Shown here one piece after another: positions 46,361-58,220 of a DNA stretch of 64,000 nt. Location of the stretch: positions 26,110,851 through 26,174,850 of the forward strand of contig CM051029.1 in assembly GCA_027627225.1 (NCBI GenBank). The letters are read 5' to 3'. Position 1 is the first letter of the stretch. Every line of letters begins with the position of its first letter. The notes beneath the pieces are model-generated. The model saw only the letters and a program-made list of their open reading frames with translations, was not told where the DNA came from and did not search any database. Source of the stretch: Congeria kusceri (Eukaryota; Mollusca; Bivalvia; Myida; Dreissenidae). The translations under genes were made by a program, and so were the position numbers.

Positions 46361-46374
46361 GTTGTACTAAACTT
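46361..46374. repeat. target site duplication of the LINE, right copy
   Basis: 'gttgtactaaactt', identical to 42707-42720. Gypsy sequence resumes immediately after it. The following 46375-46681 is non-coding Gypsy DNA between pol and the third ORF. Confidence 0.92.
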
Positions 46375-46681
46375 AATTTTTTATACATAGACATTTGTTG
46401 AAAATCGCAACTTCAACAATTACTTCAATTAAAACTTCATCTCAAACTGCTTTGCTTCCAAATGACATATAGTGCCACTATAAGCAATCACCAGTGCAGT
46501 GTGCATTTGCTTATTTATAAAATTAAATATTAAGTGTATGTGTTAAAATGTCCTAACAGTTACTGCAGTTAACAACAATTAAAATTAAACATGAACAATA
46601 TTTGATAACAACATTTAATAAACAGTGTATAAGATTGTGTTTCATCTACACGTTCATCTTAAATTAATAATGTGTTGGCTT

Positions 46682-47482
46682 CTATTCAGCAGGAAGTGCT
46701 TTGCGGAACCAAGTGGGTACTTGTGAACCTCGGTACCGAACTAGCCTGTCAATGTGAATGGCCTTGGCCGGAGCCTTAAGTGACTTTTTTACAAGATAAA
46801 CTAGATCATCAATTCTCTTTGTGACCAGACAAGGACCCTGCCACTGCGAAGCAAGTTTGTTGCATACTCCAGGACGCTTTGTTGAGTCGTGCACCCAAAC
46901 ACCATCACCAACTGACAACACTCGCTTTCTTGCTCCAATATCATAATGGCGCTTCTGATACTGTGACTTAGTGTGAAGGACTTTACGAGCCATTGAATGA
47001 ATTTCCTCCAGCTTATTGTGAGGGGACTGGACATAGGAAGTGTAGGTGTGCTGTTCTAAATGTTAATTAGAACGGGGAGGTAATCCAATGCATGCCTGTA
47101 AAGGGAGAACTACATCTCGTCCAAGAGTCATCTTATTTGGAGTCTGGCCAGTGCTCGCATGTATGGAAGAGCGATATGCCATCATGACTTGCTGCAAAAA
47201 CTGGTCCCAGTTGCATTGATTCTTATTGCAGTGCATGGACAACATGCTGCCAAGTGTACGATTGAATCGTTCCACAATTCCATTGGCCTGAGGGTGCTGG
47301 GCAGTGGATTTAGTGGGGTGAATTTGCAAGAGATCACACATATCAGAGAAGAGATTTGAAGTGAAGTTGGTGCCAAGATCAGAGTGAATCATAAGTGGAA
47401 CACCAAATCGTGAAACATGGTGGTCAACAAACGCCTTAGCCACTGTTATGGACTCTTGATTGGGTAGGGCAATAGCTTCAGT
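46682..47482 (-). pseudogene. Gypsy integrase, catalytic and C-terminal part
   Basis: Same reading frame as the rest of pol. It contains IHSDLGTNFTSNLF (second catalytic Asp) and HPQANGIVERFNRTL (catalytic Glu) of the DDE integrase core, with the first Asp just upstream in AVDIYGPLP. The C-terminal part has GDGVWVHDSTKRPG and GPCLVTKRIDDLVYLV, an SH3-like fold typical of Gypsy integrases. No chromodomain is seen. An in-frame TAA at 47063-47065 interrupts it, and 23 codons later the frame continues to the natural end at 46682. Integrase inserts the DNA copy into the chromosome. Confidence 0.9.
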
Positions 47483-48703
47483 CTATCTAGTGAAACAGTC
47501 ACAAATAACCAGTATAAATGCATTGTTGGACTCGGTTCTAGGAAGTGGTCCATATATATCTACAGCAAGTCGTTCCATTGGTCCGTAGACTTTAGCTTCA
47601 CCTAGAGGTGCTTTGGGTGGTTTCGAGGGTTTTCGAGAAGCACACGCGTCACATGTTGTACAATACTTTTCAACATCTGCCTTAATACCAGGCCAGTAGA
47701 AGGTTTGACGTACCATATTGAGCGTTTTGTCTGCGCCAAGATGACCAGCACTGGGGATATCATGAAAGTACCGCAGTACATCATTTCGCTGCAATTCTGG
47801 CACAACTATTTGCCTTCGGGGTTCTTCGCCTTCATACCATGTTCGATAAAGGACGTTTGAATCTAACAAAAGGCGGTCCCACATTCTCCAGAGTGTTTTG
47901 GTCTTGGAATTGTAGCTGCTGATTTCTTGCCAGCTAGGTCTAATGGAAGTTTGCAAAGACTCAATGATTATTTTCAACGATGGGTCATCTAACTGAGCTG
48001 CAGCAATATTATTAATAGTCCAGTCTGAAGCTGCCATTGTGGACTTAGGAATGGAATCCGATTTTGTTTGTGACCTTGTTACTGCGCGTGCAGTGGAACA
48101 AAGGGGTGGGGTTGATGGTGGATCAATGACTGATGTTGAATCACACTCATAAGGGACCATCCTGCATACATCAGTATTATTATGATCATCATCACTGTCA
48201 ACAGTGGTGTTTCTATTCTCCTGTGTGGCACACTTCGAGCAAGGAGACCGAGATAACGCATCAGCATTGGCATGACTTGAACCCGCACGATGAGTAACAG
48301 TCAAGTTGTATGTTCCTAAAGTCTCGAGCCATCGTGCAACTTGACCTGTAGGACGCTTAAGATTTCGCATCCATGATACAGCAGCATTATCTGTGCGTAG
48401 TAACACGGGCTGTCCATACAAGTAGTGATGAAACGCATAAAGTGCGTGAACGACTGCAAGAAGCTCTTTACGAGTTCCACAGTAGTTTTGCTCGTGTTTA
48501 TTTAAACTTTTGCTGTGGTATGCAATTACAATTTCTTGACCATTTTGAATTTGGGACAATACAGCTCATGTGGCCTTATCAGATGCATCAGTATCCAATA
48601 TGATTTTGGAATTCGGGATGGGATAACCAAGGATTGGAGCAGAAGTTAAAGCAGATTTTAGAGTATCAAAAGATCTTGAACATTCGTCAGTCCATTCAAA
48701 TTT
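47483..48703 (-). pseudogene. Gypsy RNase H and integrase zinc-binding part
   Basis: The frame is continuous with the RT segment upstream. RNase H marks are LDTDASDKAT, RKELLAVVHALYAF and LLRTDNAAVSWM. The integrase HHCC domain follows at YFHDIPSAGHLGADKTLNMV and YCTTCDACASRK, then AVDIYGPLPRTESNNAFILV with the first catalytic Asp. Nonsense codons lie at 48566-48568 (TGA, in RNase H) and 47483-47485 (TAG, after CDCFTR). A Ser/Thr-rich linker separates the two enzymes. Confidence 0.9.
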
Positions 48704-50434
48704 TCAGTTTTTCTCAGTGACTTTATGCAGCGGTCGTGCAATTTTGGCAAAGCCGTCAACAAACCGTCGGTAATAGGAGCAAAGTCCAAGAAAGGATCTG
48801 ACATCTTTTGAATTGTGTGGAGTGGGCCAATTTTGGACGGCAGCAATTTTGTCGGGATCAGTTGTAACACCGTCTTCTGAGACAAGATGACCAAGGAACT
48901 TGACCTGTTTCTGAAAGAAGACACACTTTGAGGGTTTTAACTTAAGGTTTGCTTGCTGTAGCCGCTGTAGTATGTGCTCAAGCCTGGACAATCCCTCACT
49001 GACTGTCCCACTTGGTATAACTATGTCATCCATGTACAAAAGACATTCAACCCATTGCAAGCCTCTTAATACATTCTCCATCAATCGCTCGAAAGTACTT
49101 GGAGCGTTCGCTAAACCAAAACTCAGAACCGCGAACTGATATAGACCCATCGTTGTAGCAAATGCTGTCTTCTCTTTGTCCTCATGCTTCATGGCGACCT
49201 GCCAATATCCACTGTTCAAGTCGAGAGAACTGAAGTATTTTGAACCAGACAAGGCATCTATACAATCATCAAATCTAGGGAGTGGGTAGGCATCTTTAAC
49301 AGTGACGTCATTTAGCCTACGATAATCAATACAGAACCTGGGGGTACCGTCTTTCTTGGTAACCAACACAACAGGGCTGGCCCATGCACTGCTAGAAGGC
49401 TCAATAATACCACGATCCAGCATTTTGTTAATTTCTTCCTTTTCAATTTCACGTTTGCCCAGTGGCAGACGTCTGGGTGGCTGACGAATGGGGGCTGCGT
49501 CTTGAGTATTGATACTGTGCTGGACAAGATTGGTATGACCAATGTCACCAGAGTCTTTAGAGAAAGTAGTGTGATATTTACACAGGAGGTTATAAAGATC
49601 GTGTTTCTCTGAATCAGAAAGGTGTGTAGAACTTCGTTTGTATAAATCAGTAAGGTGATCAGGAAGAGAAACAATATCGCTAGTTAAATGTACAGACGCA
49701 ATACGTTCAACAGAACAACTTGGTTCAAAGTATGATTCACAAAACCCTAAATTTGTATGCTTGTGAATTGTAAGATCTGAATTCCCATAGTTTAATAAAT
49801 GCATATTAAATGTGTTGGAAGATGTGTCAACAATGCCGCCGATAACAGCAATCTCGGACCTCGCCATCAGATCAAATGAAGGCTCTACATAGCCAAGTTC
49901 AGCTAGATGTTCTTTCATGGGGATTTTGACCGGTATCAACATTATTGTATGTGCAGGCACAGATATGGTTTGCATGCATTCCACTCTACACACTTGATTG
50001 GCTTCACCACCAGTCCATAGTGGAACCGCATTATTACCGATCACCAAACACGACCTCTTATAGTTGATATTATCAACATGCTGCTTCAAGAAGTCTTGAC
50101 CTAAAATGCCATCAGCCTCAATGGCACATACAACGAATGAGATGTCAAAACGCTCACCGCACATTTCAACAATCCAATCAACACTTCCGGTAACAGGCAC
50201 TGGTTCCCCGTTAACCGTTTTAAGAACATTGGGCACCGGCCGAAGGTGAAAAGAACATTCGGTACCAAGTGATGAAAACATTGTATCAGAAAGAAGAGAA
50301 GTTGTAGCTCCACAATCAATTAAGAAATTAGCAGGTTTTGAACCTACGTTACATGTAACATAAAACCCGTTATCAAATCTATTAAAATGTGAACCCGATC
50401 GTACCGTGTGAATTTTACTAGCTTCCCTTAACAA
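48704..50434 (-). pseudogene. Gypsy protease and reverse transcriptase
   Basis: 576 codons. The aspartic protease spans about 24-115 with FLIDCGATTSLLS (active-site Asp at 40, but Cys where Thr or Ser is usual) and the flap-side DGILGQDFL at 109-116. Reverse transcriptase spans about 335-520 with FSSLDLNSGYWQ (palm Asp at 405) and LLYMDDIVI (YMDD at 467-470), then KFLGHLVSEDGV and the connection region. An in-frame TGA at 48704-48706 ends the segment before the RNase H domain. The first codon listed is not an ATG. In life the product would be part of a Gag-Pol polyprotein, but here the gag-pol junction has stops in all frames. Confidence 0.93.
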
Positions 50435-50483
50435 TCAGGCTTATTTTGTAATGCTGCTGGCTCCCGGCCTTCAGAGTCAGCAC

Positions 50484-51592
50484 CTAACAGTTTCCCTGAA
50501 CGTGGGCCCCAGATGGGTTGCCCTTAACATGAAAATTGCTCTGAGAAATAGATTGCTGTGGATGAGTGGACATGTTGCTACTTGCACTTCGGGTATTATT
50601 CGCCCAGTTACGTCGCGGTCCGCGATTTGCATTTTGAGGACACGATGCCCATAGATGGTCCGGAGAGTTGCATCCAAAGCATGATCTCCCGCTTTTATTG
50701 TTGTGCACCTTTGGTGCATGCACGACAGAGGTTTCGATCTTATTCAGTCGCGCTTCGATACGCTTTATAACTGATTCAATATCAGTCTGTTGCTTGTCGG
50801 AGTCAACCGCCCTAATGCTTTGAGCAGATACGGGTGCTCCTAATATGGATTCGTACCTTTCAATCACGGAAACGGCCTCGTTTACGGTTGACCAATTGTG
50901 ATCCATGCAACGGCATTTCATTTCAATTGAAACGAGTTTGTACAGCTGATTTAATGCAAGTTTTTCCTGCGAGCGATGGTCAAGATCAGAGTAAGCTTTT
51001 TGACAAAGCTGGCGCAAGTCGTCTGCAAGTGACGCAATGCTCTCGCCTTTTGCGCGTCGTCTGTTTTCTAATTTATTCATACATTGGTGCTTACTGTTGC
51101 TACCAAAGCGTTCGGACAGGCGCGTTGTCAACGTGTAATAATTACGGCGCTCGTTCTCCGTAAGGCTCATATAGAAACTTCTGGCTGCGCCTCTTAAACT
51201 GGCGGCCAACATCAAAACTTTCGTACGATTGTCCCACCCAGATAATTCTGAGCAGTCCTCGAAATGTGACGCATACTGTTCGTACGAACTGTTCCCGTCA
51301 TACATGTCCGGTTTAATAAGTGTGTGGTGTATGGGTGGTGGTGTTGGCATGTAATTGTAGTGAGTGTCACCATGATCAAAAGATGTGTTGTGCGTGTCGT
51401 GTTGATTGCTATTTGTTCTATCATGACCGGAGCGTCTCCTCACAACACTGTGTGCATCCCGGAATGTAACGTGATGTGCGTCGTCGCGGCGCCGTCTACA
51501 TGCGCACTGCTACTCTCGTACCCTACCTCGTCAACGGTGTTGGTCACCGAAGGAACACTGTCGAACGAAACGTCGGGGTCAGGGGAAGCCAT
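50484..51592 (-). pseudogene. Gypsy gag (nucleocapsid-containing), frameshifted
   Basis: The longest frame (50484-51443, 319 codons) has a capsid-like helical region (YEQYASHFEDCSELSGWDN to RFGSNSKHQCMNKLENRR) and one zinc knuckle, CFGCNSPDHLWASC (CX2CX4HX4C), near the C terminus. It has no ATG of its own. The only good start, at 51590-51592 (MASPDPDVSFDSVPS), opens another frame that runs into a TGA just upstream. The two frames probably joined at about 51450-51520 before a small indel. Gag forms the particle that packages the RNA. Confidence 0.85.
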
Positions 51593-51720
51593 CAGATACT
51601 TTATGTACAGAGGTGTCAATAAACGTTAAACAATAATAATTAAATAGTGTTTGTTTCTTAATTACTTTACTTTACAGACGTGTGGTTCAAGAGGAATCAC
51701 TTAAAAACAATGATCCCCAT
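51593..51720 (-). other. Gypsy 5' leader
   Basis: AT-rich untranslated leader between the primer-binding site and the gag ATG. No other feature was found. Confidence 0.7.
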
Positions 51721-51732
51721 ATTCTGACACCA
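51715..51732 (-). promoter_or_regulatory. primer-binding site, tRNA-Leu type
   Basis: On the minus strand TGGTGTCAGAATATGGGG starts 3 bp after the 5' LTR. The first 11 bases are complementary to the 3' end of eukaryotic tRNA-Leu (...TTCTGACACCA), and later bases are partly mismatched. This is where a tRNA primes minus-strand DNA synthesis. Confidence 0.75.
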
Positions 51733-51735
51733 ATT

Positions 51736-52951
51736 TGTAAGCTACCTTACAATGAAGATTCTTGATAATATCAGTGTCGATTAGAGTTTGAGTCTGGCAG
51801 CAAACTCTAGTAAAGACGGAGATGAATTAAAGTTTCAAAAATCATCATTTATTCGTAGATCTACTTTCATAATATCGATAACATAATAATTATATTCATT
51901 TCGGTTTATTCAGAATGGCGGTACAGTAATGACGAACGTTTGGCGAACAGTTGCTCAGTTTTTGAAATATCTTTACAGTATCATAAAATAGTTCCTAGAA
52001 ACGTTCTTTAGTATATTATTATAACTTTAATAATAATCAGCTGTTAATAGAATAAATATATTGCTAGAGCGTTAGAAAATAGTTAAGTGTGTTTTGAAAT
52101 CGTACCTTTAATGTTGTTCAGGATTTTTATAATGTTTGAGTTCTTACTTTTAAGGTTTTCTATATAGTGAACATTGATGTTTGTTGTTAGCAACTGTTGC
52201 CAAAACTGAGAGGAGAACCTCCTTATATATCCTTTCGGATGCTGCAGATTTGGCTGCAGCCAATCAGATTCTGCAGATTCAGCTGCAACCAATCAGAATC
52301 GTGCAGCATCCTGCAGCATATAAGGAAGTCATGTGGCTATTCCTTAACAATAATTAAAACTACTATTCCAATAAATTAACAATCACATAAATATTACTTC
52401 TTAATCATAGAAGAAGTCAACTCTGTATATCAAAGCAACAGTAGCTTTAAATATGCATTCATAACAATACAGTTTGAAATGCTGCATCATGACAACTTCA
52501 GTAATTCCTACGCAGCCAGCGTCTCAAATAATTCCTAGTGAACCATTAAGGTTTAACAATAAACATGTATGAACAATATGCAATTTATAATATAAATAAT
52601 CTTATAATGCACCAAGAAAAGCTATTATTAACATCTTGACAAGTCTTTAAGGATAAAATGCCTTTAATAACATTCCATCATATTCCTACGCGTGTAGTAA
52701 ACAATGTACATTGCTGCAGCCGTAATACAGTGCAGGAATTTTGGTACTGTGCAAAAATGGATTATTCTGTCAACAATCAACGTTAAATGGACCAAACCGG
52801 AGGTAAATACAAAGCTTTAAATTCATTAAAGTTTGTAAAACAATGGATTTTATAGACAAAGCAATAACAACAATAATATCGTGTACTAATATTCGGACTG
52901 GGAGTGAATTCGGACAATGTTTACTTGTAAGATAAGAATATGTACATTACA
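51736..52951 (-). repeat. 5' LTR of the Gypsy element (1216 bp)
   Basis: Same ends as the left LTR (tgtaagc...acattaca). It differs from the left LTR by the absence of 16 bp near 52837 and scattered substitutions, so the element is not brand new. It contains the promoter. Confidence 0.95.
52223..52293 (-). promoter_or_regulatory. LTR promoter: TATA box and two CCAAT boxes
   Basis: On the minus strand ATATATAAGG (TATA box, 52223-52230) is preceded by two ATTGG boxes (inverse of ccaat at 52260-52264 and 52289-52293). These lie about 35 and 65 bp upstream in a CTGCAG-rich stretch. The same arrangement is conserved in the left LTR at 39751. Confidence 0.7.
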
Positions 52952-55900
52952 TCACAGATGCCAAGTGTTGTGGAGTAACTGGTCTGTACAACTAACAGCT
53001 CACAGATGCCACGTGTTGTGGAGTAACTGGACTGTACAACTAACAGCTCACAGATGCTAAGTGTTGTGGAGTAACTGGACTGTACAACTAACAGCTCACA
53101 GATGCCAAGTGTTGTGGAGTAACTGGACTGTACAACTAACAGCTCACAGATGCCAAGTGTTGTGGAGTAACTGGACTGTACAACTAACAGCTCACAGATG
53201 CCAAGTGTTGTGGAGTAACTGGACTGTACAACTAACAGCTCACAGATGCCAAGTGTTGTGGAGTAACTGGACTGTACAACTAACAGCTCACAGATGCTAA
53301 GTGTTGTGGAGTAACTGGACTGTACAACTAACAGCTCACAGATGCCAAGTGTTGTGGAGTAACTGGACTGTACAACTAACAGCTCACAGATGCTAAGTGT
53401 TGTGGAGTAACTGGACTGTACAACTAACAGCTCACAGATGCCAAGTGTTGTGGAGTAACTGGACTGTACAACTAATAGCTCAGAGATGCTAAGTGTTGTG
53501 GAGTAACTGGACTGTACAACTAACAGCTCAGAGATGCCAAGTGTTGTGGAGTAACAGGACTGTACAACTAATAGCTCACAGATGCCAAGTGTTGTGGAGT
53601 AACTGGACTGTACAACTAACAGCTCACAGATGCTAAGTGTTGTGGAGTAACTGGACTGTACAACTAACAGCTCACAGATGCCAAGTGTTGTGGAGTAACT
53701 GGACTGTACAACTAACAGCTCACAGATGCCAAGTGTTGTGGAGTAACTGGACTGTACAACTAATAGCTCACAGATGCTAAGTGTTGTGGAGTAACTGGAC
53801 TGTACAACTAATAGCTCACAGATGCCAAGTGTTGTGGAGTAACAGGTCTGTACAACTAACAGCTCACAGATGCCAAGTGTTGTGGAGTAACTGGACTGTA
53901 CAACTAACAGCTCACAGATGCCAAGTGTTGTGGAGTAACTGGACTGTACAACTAATAGCTCACAGATGCCAAGTGTTGTGGAGTAACTGGACTGTACAAC
54001 TAACAGCTCACAGATGCCAAGTGTTGTGGAGTAACTGGACTGTACAACTAACAGCTCACAGATGCTAAGTGTTGTGGAGTAACTGGACTGTACAACTAAT
54101 AGCTCACAGATGCCAAGTGTTGTGGAGTAACTGGACTGTACAACTAACAGCTCACAGATGCGAAGTGTTGTGGAGTAACTGGACTGTACAACTAACAGCT
54201 CACAGATGCTAAGTGTTGTGGAGTAACAGGACTGTACAACTAACAGCTCACAGATGCCAAGTGTTGTGGAGTAACAGGACTGTACAACTAACAGCTCACA
54301 GATGCCAAGTGTTGTGGAGTAACTGGACTGTACAACTAACAGCTCACAGATGCTAAGTGTTGTGGAGTAACAGGACTGTACAACTAACAGCTCACAGATG
54401 CTAAGTGTTGTGGAGTAACAGGACTGTACAACTAACAGCTCACAGATGCCAAGTGTTGTGGAGTAACAGGACTGTACAACTAACAGCTCACAGATGCTAA
54501 GTGTTGTGGAGTAACTGGACTGTACAACTAACAGCTCACAGATGCTAAGTGTTGTGGAGTAACTGGACTGTACAACTAACAGCTCACAGATGCTAAGTGT
54601 TGTGGAGTAACTGGACTGTACAACTAATAGCTCACAGATGCCAAGTGTTGTGGAGTAACTGGACTGTACAACTAACAGCTCACAGATGCCAAGTGTTGTG
54701 GAGTAACTGGACTGTACAACTAACAGCTCACAGATGCTAAGTGTTGTGGAGTAACTGGACTGTACAACTAATAGCTCACAGATGCCAAGTGTTGTGGAGT
54801 AACTGGACTGTACAACTAATAGCTCACAGATGCCAAGTGTTGTGGAGTAACTGGACTGTACAACTAACAGCTCACAGATGCTAAGTGTTGTGGAGTAACA
54901 GGACTGTACAACTAATAGCTCACAGATGCCAAGTGTTGTGGAGTAACTGGACTGTACAACTAATAGCTCACAGATGCCAAGTGTTGTGGAGTAACTGGAC
55001 TGTACAACTAACAGCTCACAGATGCCAAGTGTTGTGGAGTAACTGGACTGTACAACTAACAGCTCACAGATGCCAAGTGTTGTGGAGTAACTGGACTGTA
55101 CAACTAACAGCTCACAGATGCCAAGTGTTGTGGAGTAACTGGACTGTACAACTAATAGCTCACAGATGCCAAGTGTTGTGGAGTAACTGGTCTGTACAAC
55201 TAACAGCTCACAGATGCCAAGTGTTGTGGAGTAACTGGTCTGTACAACTAACAGCTCACAGATGCTAAGTGTTGTGGAGTAACAGGTCTGTACAACTAAT
55301 AGCTCACAGATGCTAAGTGTTGTGGAGTAACTGGTCTGTACAACTAATAGCTCACAGATGCCAAGTGTTGTGGAGTAACTGGTCTGTACAACTAACAGCT
55401 CACAGATGCCAAGTGTTGTGGAGTAACTGGTCTGTACAACTAATAGCTCACAGATGCCAAGTGTTGTGGAGTAACAGGTCTGTACAACTAATAGCTCACA
55501 GATGCCAAGTGTTGTGGAGTAACTGGTCTGTACAACTAACAGCTCACAGATGCCAAGTGTTGTGGAGTAACTGGACTGTACAACTAATAGCTCACAGATG
55601 CCAAGTGTTGTGGAGTAACTGGACTGTACAACTAATAGCTCACAGATGCCAAGTGTTGTGGAGTAACTGGACTGTACAACTAACAGCTCACAGATGCCAA
55701 GTGTTGTGGAGTAACTGGACTGTACAACTAACAGCTCACAGATGCCAAGTGTTGTGGAGTAACTGGACTGTACAACTAACAGCTCACAGATGCCAAGTGT
55801 TGTGGAGTAACTGGACTGTACAACTAACAGCTCACAGATGCCAAGTGTTGTGGAGTAACTGGACTGTACAACTAATAGCTCATAGATGCCAAGTGTTGTG

Positions 55901-57972
55901 GAGTAACTGGACTGTACAACTAACAGCTCACAGATGCCAAGTGTTGTGGAGTAACTGGACTGTACAACTAACAGCTCACAGATGCTAAGTGTTGTGGAGT
56001 AACTGGACTGTACAACTAACAGCTCACAGATGCCAAGTGTTGTGGACTAACTGGACTGTACAACTAACAGCTCACAGATGCCAAGTGTTGTGGACTAACT
56101 GGACTGTACAACTAACAGCTCACAGATGCCACGTGTTGTGGAGTAACTGGACTGTACAACTAATAGCTCACAGATGCCAAGTGTTGTGGAGTAACTGGAC
56201 TGTACAACTAATAGCTCACAGATGCCAAGTGTTGTGGAGTAACTGGACTGTACAACTAACAGCTCACAGATGCCACGTGTTGTGGAGTAACTGGACTGTA
56301 CAACTAATAGCTCACAGATGCCAAGTGTTGTGGAGTAACTGGACTGTACAACTAACAGCTCACAGATGCCACGTGTTGTGGAGTAACTGGACTGTACAAC
56401 TAATAGCTCACAGATGCCAAGTGTTGTGGAGTAACTGGACTGTACAACTAACAGCTCACAGATGCCAAGTGTTGTGGAGTAACTGGTCTGTACAACTAAC
56501 AGCTCACAGATGCCAAGTGTTGTGGAGTAACAGGTCTGTACAACTAATAGCTCACAGATGCCAAGTGTTGTGGAGTAACTGGACTGTACAACTAATAGCT
56601 CACAGATGCCACGTGTTGTGGAGTAACTGGACTGTACAACTAATAGCTCACAGATGCTAAGTGTTGTGGAGTAACTGGTCTGTACAACTAATAGCTCACA
56701 GATGCTAAGTGTTGTGGAGTAACTGGTCTGTACAACTAACAGCTCACAGATGCCAAGTGTTGTGGAGTAACAGGTCTGTACAACTAATAGCTCACAGATG
56801 CTAAGTGTTGTGGAGTAACTGGTCTGTACAACTAACAGCTCACAGATGCTAAGTGTTGTGGAGTAACTGGTCTGTACAACTAACAGCTCACAGATGCCAA
56901 GTGTTGTGGAGTAACTGGACTGTACAACTAACAGCTCACAGATGCCAAGTGTTGTGGAGTAACTGGACTGTACAACTAATAGCTCACAGATGCCACGTGT
57001 TGTGGAGTAACTGGACTGTACAACTAATAGCTCACAGATGCCAAGTGTTGTGGAGTAACTGGACTGTACAACTAACAGCTCACAGATGCCAAGTGTTGTG
57101 GAGTAACTGGACTGTACAACTAATAGCTCACAGATGCCAAGTGTTGTGGAGTAACAGGTCTGTACAACTAACAGCTCACAGATGCCAAGTGTTGTGGAGT
57201 AACTGGACTGTACAACTAACAGCTCACAGATGCCAAGTGTTGTGGAGTAACTGGACTGTACAACTAACAGCTCACAGATGCCAAGTGTTGTGGAGTAACT
57301 GGACTGTACAACTAACAGCTCACAGATGCCAAGTGTTGTGGAGTAACTGGACTGTACAACTAACAGCTCACAGATGCCAAGTGTTGTGGAGTAACAGGTC
57401 TGTACAACTAACAGCTCACAGATGCCAAGTGTTGTGGAGTAACAGGTCTGTACAACTAACAGCTCACAGATGCCAAGTGTTGTGGAGTAACTGGTCTGTA
57501 CAACTAACAGCTCACAGATGCCAAGTGTTGTGGAGTAACTGGACTGTACAACTAACAGCTCACAGATGCCAAGTGTTGTGGAGTAACAGGTCTGTACAAC
57601 TAACAGCTCACAGATGCCAAGTGTTGTGGAGTAACAGGTCTGTACAACTAACAGCTCACAGATGCCAAGTGTTGTGGAGTAACTGGTCTGTACAACTAAC
57701 AGCTCACAGATGCCAAGTGTTGTGGAGTAACTGGACTGTACAACTAACAGCTCACAGATGCCAAGTGTTGTGGAGTAACTGGACTGTACAACTAACAGCT
57801 CACAGATGCCAAGTGTTGTGGAGTAACTGGACTGTACAACTAACAGCTCACAGATGCCAAGTGTTGTGGAGTAACTGGACTGTACAACTAACAGCTCACA
57901 GATGCCAAGTGTTGTGGAGTAACTGGACTGTACAACTAACAGCTCACAGATGCCAAGTGTTGTGGAGTAACT
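52952..57972 (+). repeat. 48-bp satellite, block C (about 104.6 copies)
   Basis: Same monomer as blocks A and B. It starts at the duplicated 'tcac' of the Gypsy target site, so it is the continuation of block B. Variants with 'taacaggactg' cluster at 54220-54480 and 'ggtctg' variants at 55180-55520. The array ends within a monomer at 'ggagtaact' and gives way to 'atttgcccagtaccc'. Confidence 0.98.
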
Positions 57973-57988
57973 ATTTGCCCAGTACCCA

Positions 57989-58220
57989 TATCCACAAAGC
58001 TCCTTAGTTATAACTTGTGTAAAGTTCTGAAAATCATAAAATTCCTTAAATATGTGTCGGTTTCATTTTGCATTATACTATTTTATTCTGGTAAAGAATG
58101 AACATGTGCTTCTCATTTTATCATATTTCAAATATTAAATATTAATTTTCATTAGGAAACTTTATTTGAAATTTTCACTTTAATATGACTTTAGTTTTTT
58201 CCCCAAGAGCTTTGTGGATA
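57989..58220. mobile_element. small inverted-repeat element at the end of the satellite
   Basis: Inverted copies of 'tatccacaaagctc' occur at about 57989 and 58206-58220, enclosing 232 bp of AT-rich DNA. It lies 16 bp from the last satellite base. The size and ends suggest a MITE. No clear target duplication was found. Confidence 0.55.

Larger units (their letters stand above)
39263..52951 (-). mobile_element. Ty3/Gypsy LTR retrotransposon inserted in the satellite
   Basis: A 13.7-kb insertion (about 10 kb without the nested LINE), reading right to left. The order is 5' LTR, primer-binding site, gag, pol (protease, RT, RNase H, integrase), a third ORF, polypurine tract, 3' LTR. The satellite reads '..agctcac' on the left and 'tcacagatgcc..' on the right, giving the 4-bp target duplication tcac. 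The order RT-RNase H-integrase places it in the Gypsy group. Frameshifts and four nonsense codons in pol mean this copy is dead. Confidence 0.96.

Noticed and set aside
19462..57972. CRISPR-like or coding tandem-repeat protein array
   Set aside because: There are no spacers: the 48-bp units abut directly. The sequence is a eukaryotic satellite.
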